Below, piece by piece: positions 17,477 through 26,120 of a DNA stretch of 64,000 bases. Under the pieces are notes generated by a model that worked only from the letters and a program-made list of their open reading frames with translations, searched no databases and was not told the DNA's origin. How positions within the stretch are numbered: the first letter of the stretch is position 1; each line of letters begins with the position of its first letter. Origin of the DNA: Bog-532 sp963805255 (GTDB lineage Bacteria > Actinomycetota > Actinomycetes > Streptosporangiales > Streptosporangiaceae). Location: assembly GCA_963805255.1 (NCBI GenBank), contig CAWDTK010000003.1, positions 1 through 64,000 on the forward strand, written 5' to 3'. The position numbers and the translations under genes were made by a program.

Positions 17477-18076
17477 TCAGCGGCGGGCGGTGCCGATCAG
17501 GCCGTCCCGGGTGACCAGTGCCGCCAGCTCGGCGGCGGTCTGGCCCTCCGTGCCCTCCGTGCCGACCGGGGGCATGGGCAGCACCAAGTAGCGGGCTTCG
17601 GCGGTGGAATCCCATACGGCGATGGTGACCTCTTCGGGCAGGACCAGCCCGAACTCGGCGAGCACGGACCGCGGCTCGCGGACGGTCCGGGACCGGTAGG
17701 CCAGGCTCTTGTACCAGCTCGGTGACGGGCCGAGCAGCCCCACCGGATAGCAGGAGCACAGCGTGCAAACGATCACATTGTGCCGTTCGGGAGAATTGGC
17801 CACCACGCGGAGCTGAAAGCCGCTCACCTGGGGACCGAACCCCAGCTCGGCCGCCGCGGCCGGGCCGTCGGCCAGCAGCCGCGCGCGGAACGCGGGGTCC
17901 GTCCAGGCGCGCGCGACGAGCCGGGCGCCGTTGACCGGCGACGCGCTGGCGTAGAAGCGGGCCAGGGCCGCGTCGAGCTCACCGTCGCTGGCCAGCCCGG
18001 CGGCGATGACCCGTTCCTCCAGCCGCCGGACCCGGGCCGCCACCGGAAGGTCGTCATGTCCGGTCTCCGCGGTCAC
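17477..18076 (-). CDS. Nitrile hydratase alpha-type subunit (thiocyanate hydrolase gamma-like)
   Basis: About 199 residues carrying the metal site VCTLCSCYPVGLLGPSPSWY; the CTLCSC claw with Thr marks the cobalt type (Fe enzymes have CSLCSC). Two of these Cys are normally oxidised to sulfinic/sulfenic acid. Later family blocks are YRSRTVREPRSVLAEFGL and VWDSTAEARYLVLPMPP. The reaction is hydration of a nitrile to an amide, or of thiocyanate in the related hydrolase. The start GTG at 18076 overlaps the stop of the previous gene as GTGA, so the three genes are translationally coupled. No amidase or p47K-type activator is seen nearby. Confidence 0.92.
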   Translation of the reverse strand: MTAETGHDDLPVAARVRRLEERVIAAGLASDGELDAALARFYASASPVNGARLVARAWTDPAFRARLLADGPAAAAELGFGPQVSGFQLRVVANSPERHNVIVCTLCSCYPVGLLGPSPSWYKSLAYRSRTVREPRSVLAEFGLVLPEEVTIAVWDSTAEARYLVLPMPPVGTEGTEGQTAAELAALVTRDGLIGTARR

Positions 18077-18384
18077 GGCGCCTCCTCCAGGTAGCCTTCC
18101 CACAGGTCGGCGGTGACCGTATGGCGGCCAGTCCCCCACAGGCCGGCCGCGGTGAAGCGCACCGCATAGACCGTTTCGACGCGCGGCGCCGCGATGCCCC
18201 GCGCCACGTCGTCGGGCAGCGGCCACTGACCTTGCACGGCAACGACTTCACCGACGTGTCCCCGCAGGTAGCGAGGCAGCCGCGTGTGGTGGCCGGGGTC
18301 CACGGGGCGGGTACGCACCCGTGTACCGGGCGCGAACCTCACCGGACGCCCTCCCGGGGGCCGCGGGGCCGGGGGGACGCTCAC
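18073..18384 (-). CDS. Nitrile hydratase beta subunit, C-terminal half as separate gene
   Basis: About 103 residues from GTG 18384, which overlaps the preceding stop as GTGA. It corresponds to the SH3-like C-terminal domain of nitrile hydratase beta: RFAPGTRVRTRPVDPGHHTR, LPRYLRGHVGEVVAVQG, then VYAVRFTAAGLWG and TVTADLWEGYLE. In thiocyanate hydrolase and in the three-subunit ToyJKL nitrile hydratase this half is also a separate polypeptide. It contacts the alpha-type subunit next to the metal site. Confidence 0.9.
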   Translation of the reverse strand: MSVPPAPRPPGGRPVRFAPGTRVRTRPVDPGHHTRLPRYLRGHVGEVVAVQGQWPLPDDVARGIAAPRVETVYAVRFTAAGLWGTGRHTVTADLWEGYLEEAP

Positions 18385-18671
18385 GCGATGCCTTTCGTCG
18401 CGACCAGGATCTCCAGGGCGTCCAGCCACCGCTCGTAGTACGACGCGGACAGGTACCGTTCCGGCGGCAGGCTCTCGATGGCATCACGCAGCTCATCGCC
18501 GGTGAACAGGCCGCGCTGCCCCAGCACGCCCGCGAGCGCGTAGACCCGGGCCTCCCAGTCGGCGTGAAACGGCGGGCCGCCCTCGCCGCTTTCGCCCGCC
18601 GGCACCGGCCCGAACCCGGTCTGCCCGCCCACGTCGTGCACCCTGCTCACACTCGTGACGGTAACCCACAT
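18381..18671 (-). CDS. Nitrile hydratase beta subunit, N-terminal half as separate gene
   Basis: About 96 residues matching the N-terminal helical half of nitrile hydratase beta: VHDVGGQTGFGPVPAGE, FHADWEARVYALAGVLG, and LPPERYLSASYYERWLDALE. First gene of the three-gene operon. ATG 18671, GTG 18650 and GTG 18641 are all possible; the family often starts just before the HDVGG motif, so the GTGs are realistic. The IS4-type element begins only 20 bases upstream of the ATG, so the native promoter has been pushed away and expression may depend on the IS. Confidence 0.88.
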   Translation of the reverse strand: MWVTVTSVSRVHDVGGQTGFGPVPAGESGEGGPPFHADWEARVYALAGVLGQRGLFTGDELRDAIESLPPERYLSASYYERWLDALEILVATKGIA

Positions 18672-18691
18672 CGGGCCGGCCGCGCACGGCC

Positions 18692-20796
18692 GCAACGCCA
18701 TTGACTTAAGGGGTTTGGCCGGTGAACTGGGATGTTACGTGTGCGGCCTGCGTCAGCCCGTGGTGGCGGTGTCCCGCGCTTGTCCGGCGTGTCGCGGGCG
18801 TAGATCGGCTGGAATGAGCGGCGGCTCCTGGTATGAGGACTGATGTCTGAAGTCAGTTCTAGCCCAGGAGCCGTGCATGGAGTTCTACCCGACTTTGCCT
18901 GCTGACGCCAGCCCAGTGGCCGGTGGCATGGATGCTCGCGGCGTGAGGCCGGGGATCGTCGCGGTGCGGCCCGCTGACCTGCGCCGTCCCGGCCGGGGCG
19001 GGGTGTCGGCTTTGCTGCCCGGCCCGGCGGGCCGGCCGGTGACTTCAGGTGAGGATCTGGTGTTCTGCCATCAGGTGACGGTCGCGCCAGCGGTGGTGCG
19101 GCGCAGCGGCGATGTGCAGGCCGGCGGCTGGCTCCCCGGTCACGTCACCCTCGGCCTGCTTGAGGCATACCTGCCGGCTGGGGAGATCGAGGAGCTGGTG
19201 GAGGATTTCGGCTGCGCAGAGGAACGGCAGCGGCTGCTGCCGGCCGCGATGACGGTCCGGCTGCTGGTGGCGATGACCTTGATGCCGGACGCGCCGGTGC
19301 CGGAGGTGACCTTGCGGGTGGCCGGGCTGCTGGCGTGCCTGCCGTGGGCGCGGCCCTGGCACGTGCCGGGTACCGAGGCGGTCACCCGCCGCCTGGACAT
19401 GATCCCCGCGGAGCTGTTCGAGGCGCTGTTCTGGCTGGTCGCCGGGCCGATCGCCGATCCGGGTGCGCCGGGGATGCGGTGGCGGGGGCTGCTGCTATGC
19501 GCCCTGGACGGGTTCCAGGTCCGGGTCCCGGACACCAAGGCGAACCGGAAGTATTTCGGCTCGTCCGGCACCGCGGATAACTCGTCGCCGTTTCCCCAGG
19601 TCCGGGCCGTCATACTCACTGCCGCACGGGCCAAGGCCACCCTCGGCATGGAGTTCGGCCCCTCCTGCGACGGGGAGCAGACCCTGACCCGGCGGCTGGC
19701 CAGATCCCGTCCCGGGATCTTCGCGGCGGGCCGGCTGATCCTGATGGACCGCAATTTCCCGGGATTCGCCCTGATCAAGGCGATCCGCGCCCAGGGCGCG
19801 CACCTGCTGATGCGGATGAAGTCCGATATCGTCCTGCCGCTGCTCAAGGCACTGCCGGACGGCTCGTATGAGTCCTTCCTGTCCGACGGCGCCGACCGCA
19901 TCCCGGTCCGCGTCGTGGAATACGACGTGAAAGTCCCCGGCCCGGGCGGCGCCGGGGACGAGCTGTACGCTCTGGCCACCACGCTGACGGACTGGCAGGC
20001 ATACCCCGCCGCGGAACTGGCCGCCTGCTACCCGGACCGGTGGGCCGCGGTGGAAACCGTCATCGGCGAGGACAAGTCCGCGATCACCGGCGCGGGCCCC
20101 TCCCGCGGCCCGATCCTGCGCTCGTCGTCCCCGCACCAGGTCACCCAGGAGATGTGGGCCTGGATCACCGCCACCCAGCTGGTCCGCATCCACGGCTGCC
20201 ACGCCATCCAGGCCGGCACGGCCGCCCAGCTCACCGCCGCTCCCGGCAGCGAGCCGAAGGCGCCGGCCACGCCCGCCCGGGTGTCGTTCACGACCGCCCG
20301 CCGCGAGGCCGTCCGCTCGATGACCCAGACCCTGGCGCCCGCGACTGCCCCCGCCTCAGTGCTCGCTGCCGCCGCCGCGCTGGCCAGCTCCCGGATCCTC
20401 GCCGCCCTGCTGCCCGTCCGGCCGCCCCGCCACCGCGAACGGTGCACCAAGGGCCGCCAGCAGTTCCCGTCCTCGCCGGCCACCGGGCGGGTACCCGCCA
20501 GCACCGGCGAGGCCACCATCACCATCTACCCCGCCGGGCAGATCATCTACGCCGGCGCCCGCACCGCTCCTGCAGCCAGCCCGGCCTCCGGCGACACTTC
20601 CTAACCCGGTCATCCTGCATAAACGACCCGGAAGGAGAAACCCCGTCCCGGCCCGTGGAACCGGCGCCCCCCCCGGAGCGACATCCGGGCTACTGTCATG
20701 CCCACCGCCACAGCAAAACGCCCAGGAAAACCCATACGGGCATACACGGCCGATACAACCCATAGAACACCTAACACCTAAAAGCGATGGCGTTGC
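18692..20796 (+). mobile_element. IS4-type insertion sequence with 8-bp target duplication
   Basis: The left end GCAACGCCATTGACTTAAGG and the right end (inward) GCAACGCCATCGCTTTTAGG match over the first ten bases and partly beyond. GCACGGCC is found immediately outside both ends (18684-18691 and 20797-20804). Length about 2.1 kb with a single transposase gene and about 190 bp of non-coding DNA at the right end. Confidence 0.8.
18877..20604 (+). CDS. IS4-family transposase
   Basis: 575 residues. The N-terminal domain (HVTLGLLEAYLPAGEIEELV ... RLLPAAMTVRLLVAMTLMPD) matches the insertion-element-4 N-terminal region; the DDE core follows with LLLCALDGFQVRVPDTKANR (first Asp), LILMDRNFPGFALIKAIRAQ (second Asp) and a later ETVIGEDKS block with the Glu. 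The C-terminus is Ala/Pro-rich. ATG at 18877 directly follows a stem formed by GGCTCCTGG and CCAGGAGCC, which is common before IS transposase starts and may limit translation from outside transcripts. It appears intact. Confidence 0.88.
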   Translation: MEFYPTLPADASPVAGGMDARGVRPGIVAVRPADLRRPGRGGVSALLPGPAGRPVTSGEDLVFCHQVTVAPAVVRRSGDVQAGGWLPGHVTLGLLEAYLPAGEIEELVEDFGCAEERQRLLPAAMTVRLLVAMTLMPDAPVPEVTLRVAGLLACLPWARPWHVPGTEAVTRRLDMIPAELFEALFWLVAGPIADPGAPGMRWRGLLLCALDGFQVRVPDTKANRKYFGSSGTADNSSPFPQVRAVILTAARAKATLGMEFGPSCDGEQTLTRRLARSRPGIFAAGRLILMDRNFPGFALIKAIRAQGAHLLMRMKSDIVLPLLKALPDGSYESFLSDGADRIPVRVVEYDVKVPGPGGAGDELYALATTLTDWQAYPAAELAACYPDRWAAVETVIGEDKSAITGAGPSRGPILRSSSPHQVTQEMWAWITATQLVRIHGCHAIQAGTAAQLTAAPGSEPKAPATPARVSFTTARREAVRSMTQTLAPATAPASVLAAAAALASSRILAALLPVRPPRHRERCTKGRQQFPSSPATGRVPASTGEATITIYPAGQIIYAGARTAPAASPASGDTS

Positions 20797-20900
20797 GCAC
20801 GGCCGGCGAGGTGGGCAAGCTCCTCAAGGCGGTGCGGGAGTTCGACAGCTACATTGGGGTGCTGGGGCTATTCGGCGGGACGGCTGAGCAATGCCTGCCG

Positions 20901-22128
20901 TCAGGCAGGCCCGCGGTGAACGCTAGGCTGGTTTTGCGCGAATTGCATGATCGCCTCCACCGCGCGTTGGTAACCACCCGCTTCACGCGTGATCTGCTGC
21001 ATCTGCCGGACACGTTCGCGCATGGTCACATCGTGCGCCACCCGCTCCACCGCCTCGCGCAGCGTGGTGACGTTCACGCGCCGTCTCCAGCATAATTCCA
21101 AGCCCCATGCCACCTATACGCCGCGCGGTTATATTCTGCTCAATCATCTGCGGGAAACACACCATGGGGACACCATAGTACAGGCTTTCCATCGTGCTGT
21201 TCATACCGCTATGGGTGACAAATACGCGAGCCCGCTTGAGAATGTCCAGTTGGGGCACATAAGCTGAGACGAGGAAGTTATCCGGGACCGCGCCAAGGTC
21301 GGCTGGATCGACATTCCTGCCTCGTGAGAGAACGACCTGCCAAGGCGTTTCACCAAAAGCCTCCAAACACTGCTTGAAGAACTCCGGCTGATTGTTGAAG
21401 ACGGTCCCCAGCGAAATATAAAGGATTGGCCTTTCACTACTCAGCTTTCCCAGCGGGAAGTCGCTAGTCTCGTGGCGTGCCAGGATAGATGGACCGACAA
21501 AGACATAGCGGTCATCAAACGTGTCTCCGGATGGCTGGAATTCCCGGGGCAGGAAGACAATATTGAGCTGCTCCGCGTGCGTGAACGCGCTGCGCAGATC
21601 GAATGGCGGAACATGATATTTTTCGCACACGGCCCTGAGCTCCGTGCTTATCTTTTCCATCGCCTCGGATCTACGCTGAACGGCCTCGCTTTGCTCTGGT
21701 GCCGTCATTGTGAATACGTTGACATGTTCATTCATGGCGTAGGTAGCGTGCAAGGTAAGAGCTGGCACATTGAGCAGCTGAACCACTATTCTTGCCCACA
21801 CACACATGGTTTCGTACACAATGCAGGACGGCTGTTCAGCGCGGATGCGATCCAATACTTGCGGCAGGACGTGGCGACTTTCGTCAACCATCCGCGCCAC
21901 TATTCCTCCGGGTATGCCGTAAGTACTCGCCACCGGCGATATGTTCTTCAGCTGCGAGTCGTAGCCGCGAAAGCCCGCTCCTGTGGCCTGGACGGCCTCC
22001 TGAAACGGGTCCGAAAGGTAGCAGATCACTTCCTGGCCGCGTTTCACCAGTTCCTGCGCGACGGCAAGCGCTGGGTTTACATGTCCATATGCTGGCATCG
22101 TCAAAAAAACATACTTGCTGGCCATCAC
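20901..22128 (-). pseudogene. MGT-type glycosyltransferase (GT1), one frameshift, low GC
   Basis: UDP-glycosyltransferase of the macrolide glycosyltransferase branch. The N-terminal Rossmann domain opens YVFLTMPAYGHVNPALAVAQ; the nucleotide-sugar signature is VTHSGMNSTMESLYYGVPMV followed by CFPQMIEQ. Near 21085 the frame shifts; the proper C-terminal helix (VNVTTLREAVERVAHD) continues in another frame to a stop at 20901. The DNA is clearly less GC-rich than its surroundings, with codons ending in A or T, pointing to transfer from a lower-GC donor. If the frameshift is real the product loses its last 55 residues. It would glycosylate a hydrophobic small molecule. Confidence 0.8.
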
Positions 22129-22616
22129 GTAGGCTTTCTTTTGGTCGGGAGCAAAGTCTTCCTGATGATTAGAAAGCGTTTAAAGCGGCATTGCCCAATA
22201 CCTGGCTGCGCTGCGCCAGCGGCCTGATCGCCTTTGCGCCGGGCATTCGAGCTGGAACAGGATGACCTGCCTGAAGCCCGGGTACTTCTGCCCGGCTGAC
22301 CCGTCGCGGTCGGCGATCCTGCCGAGTCGGCCAGGGCTGCCGTGCTGCCGTGCTGCCGCCCGGTAGGTTTCTGCTCACCGCTTCACGGTAGCGAACCGCG
22401 CACGCACAAGCCGCCGCGTCGGCAGAGGCGCGGCCTCTGAGCTCCTCATGACCGCTTCAGCTGCCTGAGATAGTCAGCAGTCCCGCAGACCTGACGGGCC
22501 ACGCACAGGGACGAGAGGGGCAGGCAGGGCTGGACGTCGGCCGGGGCAGGGAGAAGGTCGCCCTGGTCCGGCTGCGGCTGTGCAAGGCGCTGCTCGGCGC
22601 CGCCGGGACGCAGGCG

Positions 22617-22877
22617 ATGGCCGCCGAGGCCCTGGCTATCGAGCGAGGCGTGGCGACGGAGCAGATCGCGGCGGCCGAGGGGCTGGCGCTGCACGCCGCC
22701 GCGTTCAACGGGATGCCAGACCCGGTGCTGCACCTGGCCGCCCGTGCGATGGGCGTGGTCACCGGCCTGGCCGCGCTCGAACCCGACCCGCGCGCCCCCG
22801 GCGCCGACGTGCTCGGAGAGCGGGACAAAGTGGGAGAGGCTACGCCGCGAGCGCCACGGGGTCCACTGTCCGGCTGA
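22617..22877 (+). CDS. Unrecognised small ORF / gene fragment
   Basis: The frame is open from about 22470 and codon use looks coding (VALVRLRLCKALLGAAGTQA, then MAAEALAIERGVATEQIAAA), giving a helical Ala-rich segment. From about 22815 it reads into the end of an ISKra4 remnant, so its 3' end is not native. It may be the residue of a truncated gene interrupted by that element. No family recognised. Confidence 0.3.
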   Translation: MAAEALAIERGVATEQIAAAEGLALHAAAFNGMPDPVLHLAARAMGVVTGLAALEPDPRAPGADVLGERDKVGEATPRAPRGPLSG

Positions 22878-23045
22878 GGCCGGGGTACCGGCGGTGGGAA
22901 GTCGCCGGCGAGCTGGTCGTTGAGGATGCGGGTGCGGACCTGGAGCAGGAGGTGGGCGCCGCGGGGTGTCCAGCGCATCTGCTGTTTTTTCAGCGGCCGC
23001 GCGCTGAGCTGACGGGCAACCGTGGCATCGGGAACCTCGCCAGCC
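22815..23045 (-). pseudogene. ISKra4-family transposase, 3' remnant with IS end
   Basis: On the minus strand the sequence encodes KKQQMRWTPRGAHLLLQVRT then RILNDQLAGDF and, after a one-base shift, HRRYPGLSRTVDP before a TAG at 22840-22842. This is the C-terminal block of ISKra4-type transposases. GGAGAGCGGGACAAA at 22815-22829 is identical to the start of the second ISKra4 remnant at 24166, so it is very likely the terminal inverted repeat. The rest of the element is missing. Confidence 0.65.
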
Positions 23046-23155
23046 AGCCGGGCTGCTCCGCGTCCGGCCGTCGCCGCCAGCCATCGGGGCCTGGCGCTCA
23101 GCACTCATCGCCGGGCTATCCTCGGACGGACCAACGCGCAGAGGAGAGCGCCGGC

Positions 23156-24034
23156 ATGACGCAGCAGCTCGCGGGATACGAGGACTCCGACATCCTGCTC
23201 GCGTCCGGAAGGCTCCGGGTACGGCGGTGGGGCACCGCGGATGCGCCAGCGGTGGTGTGTGTGCCCGGTTTGCTGGCGAACCTGTGCGGCTTCGACCGCC
23301 TCGCCGAGCGGCTCGCCGGCGGCACACTGCAGCTCGTGGCGATCGACCTGCGCGGCCGCGGCCGCAGCGAGGTGACCGGTGCGGGCACGTACGGCTGGCG
23401 CAGCCACGCGCGCGACGTGCTCGGCGTCGCGGACGCCATCGGTGCACCGTCGTTTGCGGTCATCGGCCAGTCCAGCGGTGCGGCCATCGCCATGACCTGC
23501 GCGCAGCTCGAGCCGTCGCGGGTCGAGCGGCTGGTATTGGTCGATCTGGCGGGCAGTCTTGACGAGCGGTCGGTGGTGCCCGTGGTCGCTTCGGTGAGCC
23601 GGCTCGGCACGGTGTACCCGTCGGCGCAGGCGGCCATCGCAGTGATCAAGCAGATCGGCATCATTCCCAACTGGGACGAGTACTGGGATCGCTACTTCGG
23701 GTACGAGCTGCGCGACGTCAACGGCGGCGTGGCGTCGAGCACCGACCGGGGCGCAGTGCTGGAGGATCTCGGGTACGGGAATGCGATGTACTGGCCGGGC
23801 CCGGATGCGCCGATCCACGCGCTGTGGAGCGCGATCACCATGCCGGCGCTGGTGCTGCGCGCCCGGCAGGAGATCATGCCGGGGTTCGGGTCCATCCTGC
23901 CCGCTGCGGAGGCGGAGCGGTTCGCGGCGGCGGTGCCATCGGCACGCGTGGTGGAGATCGACGCGAATCACTACACCATCACGATGCACGACGATTCCAT
24001 CGCCGCCATCGGTGCGTTCCTGCGCACGAGCTGA
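23156..24034 (+). CDS. Alpha/beta-hydrolase fold protein
   Basis: 292 residues of the alpha/beta-hydrolase fold. The oxyanion region is VCVPGLLANLCGFDRLAE, the acid-turn DLRGRGRS is present, the nucleophile elbow is IGQSSGAAIAM (Ser near residue 110) and the C-terminal His lies in IDANHYTITMHD. A loss of the usual HG before the oxyanion hole (here PGLLAN) is a variant. ATG at 23156 follows GAGGAG. The gene is complete although it sits between two transposon fragments. It probably acts on an ester or a related small molecule. Confidence 0.88.
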   Translation: MTQQLAGYEDSDILLASGRLRVRRWGTADAPAVVCVPGLLANLCGFDRLAERLAGGTLQLVAIDLRGRGRSEVTGAGTYGWRSHARDVLGVADAIGAPSFAVIGQSSGAAIAMTCAQLEPSRVERLVLVDLAGSLDERSVVPVVASVSRLGTVYPSAQAAIAVIKQIGIIPNWDEYWDRYFGYELRDVNGGVASSTDRGAVLEDLGYGNAMYWPGPDAPIHALWSAITMPALVLRARQEIMPGFGSILPAAEAERFAAAVPSARVVEIDANHYTITMHDDSIAAIGAFLRTS

Positions 24035-24101
24035 CGCCCTCCGGGCGAAGTCGCCCCGGGCGCTGGCCGCGCGGGTGGCGGACCTCTCCGGTTCCGTCGG
24101 C

Positions 24102-24165
24102 TCAGTGGCTCGCGGGCACAGCGCGGCAGACGCAGAACTCGTTCCCTCCGGGGTTCGCCATCACG
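24102..24165 (-). pseudogene. VOC/glyoxalase-fold C-terminal remnant
   Basis: The minus strand reads VMANPGGNEFCVCRAVPASH and stops at 24102. Many VOC-family proteins end with DPEGNEFCVCR, so this is the last 20 residues of such a gene, cut at 24166 by the ISKra4 end. Confidence 0.5.
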
Positions 24166-24954
24166 GAGAGCGGGACAAAAATGCCACCCGAGGACTGGGA
24201 TGGCGCGTGGGCATTCCTGGAGCGGACCCAGCCGCACCTGGCGTTCGACGCAAGCGTGCGCGCGGAGGTCATCGGCCGGCTGCTGGAGGCCGATGACCAT
24301 CGCGACCCGGCAGACGTCGGTGACTGTCGCCAGGAGCTGGCCGAACTTGCCCCGCTGCTGACCCTGGAGCGTTTCGACCGCCGGAGGTGTAACCAAGATC
24401 TCCGCGGCCGTGGGCGTGGACGCCGTCCCCTGAGGGGAGCCCCGAATGAAGATCAGCGTGCAGGTGATCGTGCACCCCGACGACGACACCGAGGTCTCGC
24501 CCGTGATCCGGGAAGTGCTCACCCTCGACCACGGGGACCTAGCGCCGGACACCCTCGGCCTGCAGCTAGCTGAGGCAAAAGACCTGCTGGCGGCGGTGCA
24601 AGACACCGTGGCCGGACAGCAAGTGGCCGCCGCGATCGCCAAGCAGGCGGCCTGCCCGCACTGCGGCGTGCCGCGCCGGCACAAAGACACCCGCACGATC
24701 GTGGTGCGCAGCTTGTCCGGCGCGCTGCGGCTGGCGAGTCCCCGCTGGTGGCACTGCGATTGCCGCGACCAGCCTGCCCGGACCTTCCAGTCGCTGGCCG
24801 GGCTGCTGCCCGAGCAGACCACCTGGAGCTGGCCTGCCTGCAGGCCCGCTTCGCCGCCGTGTTCGTGGTCAGCAACGACGTGGTACGGGACAGCGTGGCC
24901 CGGGCGTGCCAGGCGCTGGGCGTGCCGTGGTACGGCCCGGCCTTCGGCTCATAG
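24166..24954 (+). pseudogene. ISKra4-family transposase, 5' remnant with IS end
   Basis: GGAGAGCGGGACAAA at 24166-24180 marks the element end. The transposase begins at 24446 (MKISVQVIVHPDDDTEVSPV) and shows the zinc-finger-like block ACPHCGVPRRHKDTRTIVVR followed by LRLASPRWWHCDC, typical of ISKra4. Near 24812 a one-base shift moves the continuation (LELACLQARFAAVFVVSNDV) to another frame, which ends at 24954. The catalytic DDE part is gone. A separate upstream frame from about 24180 (DWDGAWAFLERTQPHLAFDA) probably belongs to the same element. Confidence 0.75.
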
Positions 24955-25036
24955 GCCATGTTGCCCCGGAGCAGGTCGCGGAACTGAACGCCCTGGCCGG
25001 CTGACCCCGCCAGACCAAGACAAAGGACTGTTTCAG

Positions 25037-25297
25037 ATGACGACTGAATTCGACTACATCATCATCGGTTCCGGAGCGGCCGGCTCAAGTCTTGCCTACC
25101 GACTGAGCCAGTCCGGCCGCCACCGGGTGCTGGTTCTCGAGTACGGGCCCGAGGACAGTGATCCCCTGCACCGCATTCCCAAGGGATATCTCTCCACCGC
25201 TGTTGACGACCGATACACGTACCGTTACCCGACCGACGATGGGACAAAGCTGGACGCTCGGACCGCCGGTAGTTTCCAGCGAAAATACGGCGCTTAG
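25037..25297 (+). pseudogene. GMC oxidoreductase N-terminal stub
   Basis: ATG at 25037 starts MTTEFDYIIIGSGAAGSSLA, the ADP-binding GxGxxG motif of GMC-type FAD oxidoreductases such as choline dehydrogenase, and continues through the block DPLHRIPKGYLSTAVDDRYT. Similarity ends after about 70 residues, and a stop follows at 25297. Full enzymes have about 500-550 residues, so the stub is non-functional. Confidence 0.75.
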
Positions 25298-25437
25298 CAA
25301 AGAGCGCTGGTCGGCCCTGGGCGGATTGCCGGGCTTTGACTGCGTGTGAGCACCTGATCCGGTTAGGTATTCTCCGTCGGCTTTGATCTCGCCGGGGAAG
25401 GGTGCCGGCGGCGACCAGCGACGTGCCGTCCGAAGAT

Positions 25438-25680
25438 CCCGGTCGACAAGACCCGGGCCCTGACGCACGGTCAGATTGACGCGCTGTTCCGCCTGGACGC
25501 GCCGGCCCGGAGAAGACCTGGACGCGCCGGTCCGGAGAAGACACTGTGGCGGCTGACCTACGAGACCGCCGCCCGGCGCAGCCCGCCGGCTGACGGCCGC
25601 CGGCTGCACTGCGCGCTGGCCCGCTCGAAGCTGACAGTCATCCCCTCCGGCCCCGAGGATGTCAACGATCCGGGCAGGAG
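25438..25680 (+). pseudogene. Tyrosine integrase remnant with internal tandem duplication
   Basis: The reading KTRALTHGQIDALFRLDAP is followed, after a perfect-but-one tandem duplication of 25 bp (CCTGGACGCGCCGG... twice, about 25492-25541), by EKTLWRLTYETAARRSPP in another frame. Phage-type integrases have LTxxQIxALF...LREKTLWRLLYETAARxxE at this place, the start of the catalytic domain around the first Arg. No other part is present. Confidence 0.5.
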
Positions 25681-26054
25681 CACCCCTGCTCGCTCCCGGC
25701 GACACCAGGCGCTGAGCGGCCCCGGTTTTCCGATCCAGCCCGCGCACGGGGCGGAGCGGGAAACCGGGGCCCGCGGTGGGCTGGGCTGTACGTCGCCTCG
25801 TGGGAGCCGGGGCGGGTTCGCTTCACGGACCCGGCTGGCTGCGGGCGGCTATCTGCCGTGTGGGCCGGTTCGGGGTGCTGGGCCTGTTCTGCGGAGGCGG
25901 TGGGCTGCCGCTTGAGGTAGCGGTAGGTCAAAGCGCTGCCTGCGGCCAGGGCGAGGGTGGTGATGGCCAGGGCGAGCACCGTCGTGTCCACCGAGACCAT
26001 CAGCAGTCCCGCCGAGACGGTGGCCAGGACCAGCCAGCGTTGTGTCTTGCTCAT
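25662..26054 (-). pseudogene. MFS efflux pump collapsed by internal deletion
   Basis: ATG at 26054 opens MSKTQRWLVLATVSAGLLMV then SVDTTVL, the first membrane helix and motif of DHA2-type multidrug exporters. Straight afterwards comes ALAAGSALTYRYLKRQP, which looks like the last helix and tail of such a transporter. About 400 residues in between are absent. The stub lies 66 bases after the TetR gene on the same strand, the normal place for the pump that such a TetR controls. Confidence 0.6.
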
Positions 26055-26120
26055 GGTGCGCCTATGACTTTCTGGTTGACATGGGCCGTGCGGGGCGCCG
26101 GGCAGGGGTGCACGGCAGTG

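Noticed and set aside
9335..20604. Natural-product gene cluster centred on the LuxR regulator, FAD oxidase and glycosyltransferase
   Set aside because: No scaffold synthase (PKS, NRPS, terpene or lanthipeptide) is present, and the genes are separated by insertion sequences.
20787..21095. 102-residue frame right of the IS4 element
   Set aside because: The first 30 residues look plausible, but the frame then runs antisense to the glycosyltransferase, and the region up to 20.9 kb is too short to judge.
22815..24960. Composite transposon carrying the alpha/beta hydrolase
   Set aside because: The two ISKra4 pieces are different ends of broken copies and cannot mobilise the hydrolase as a unit.
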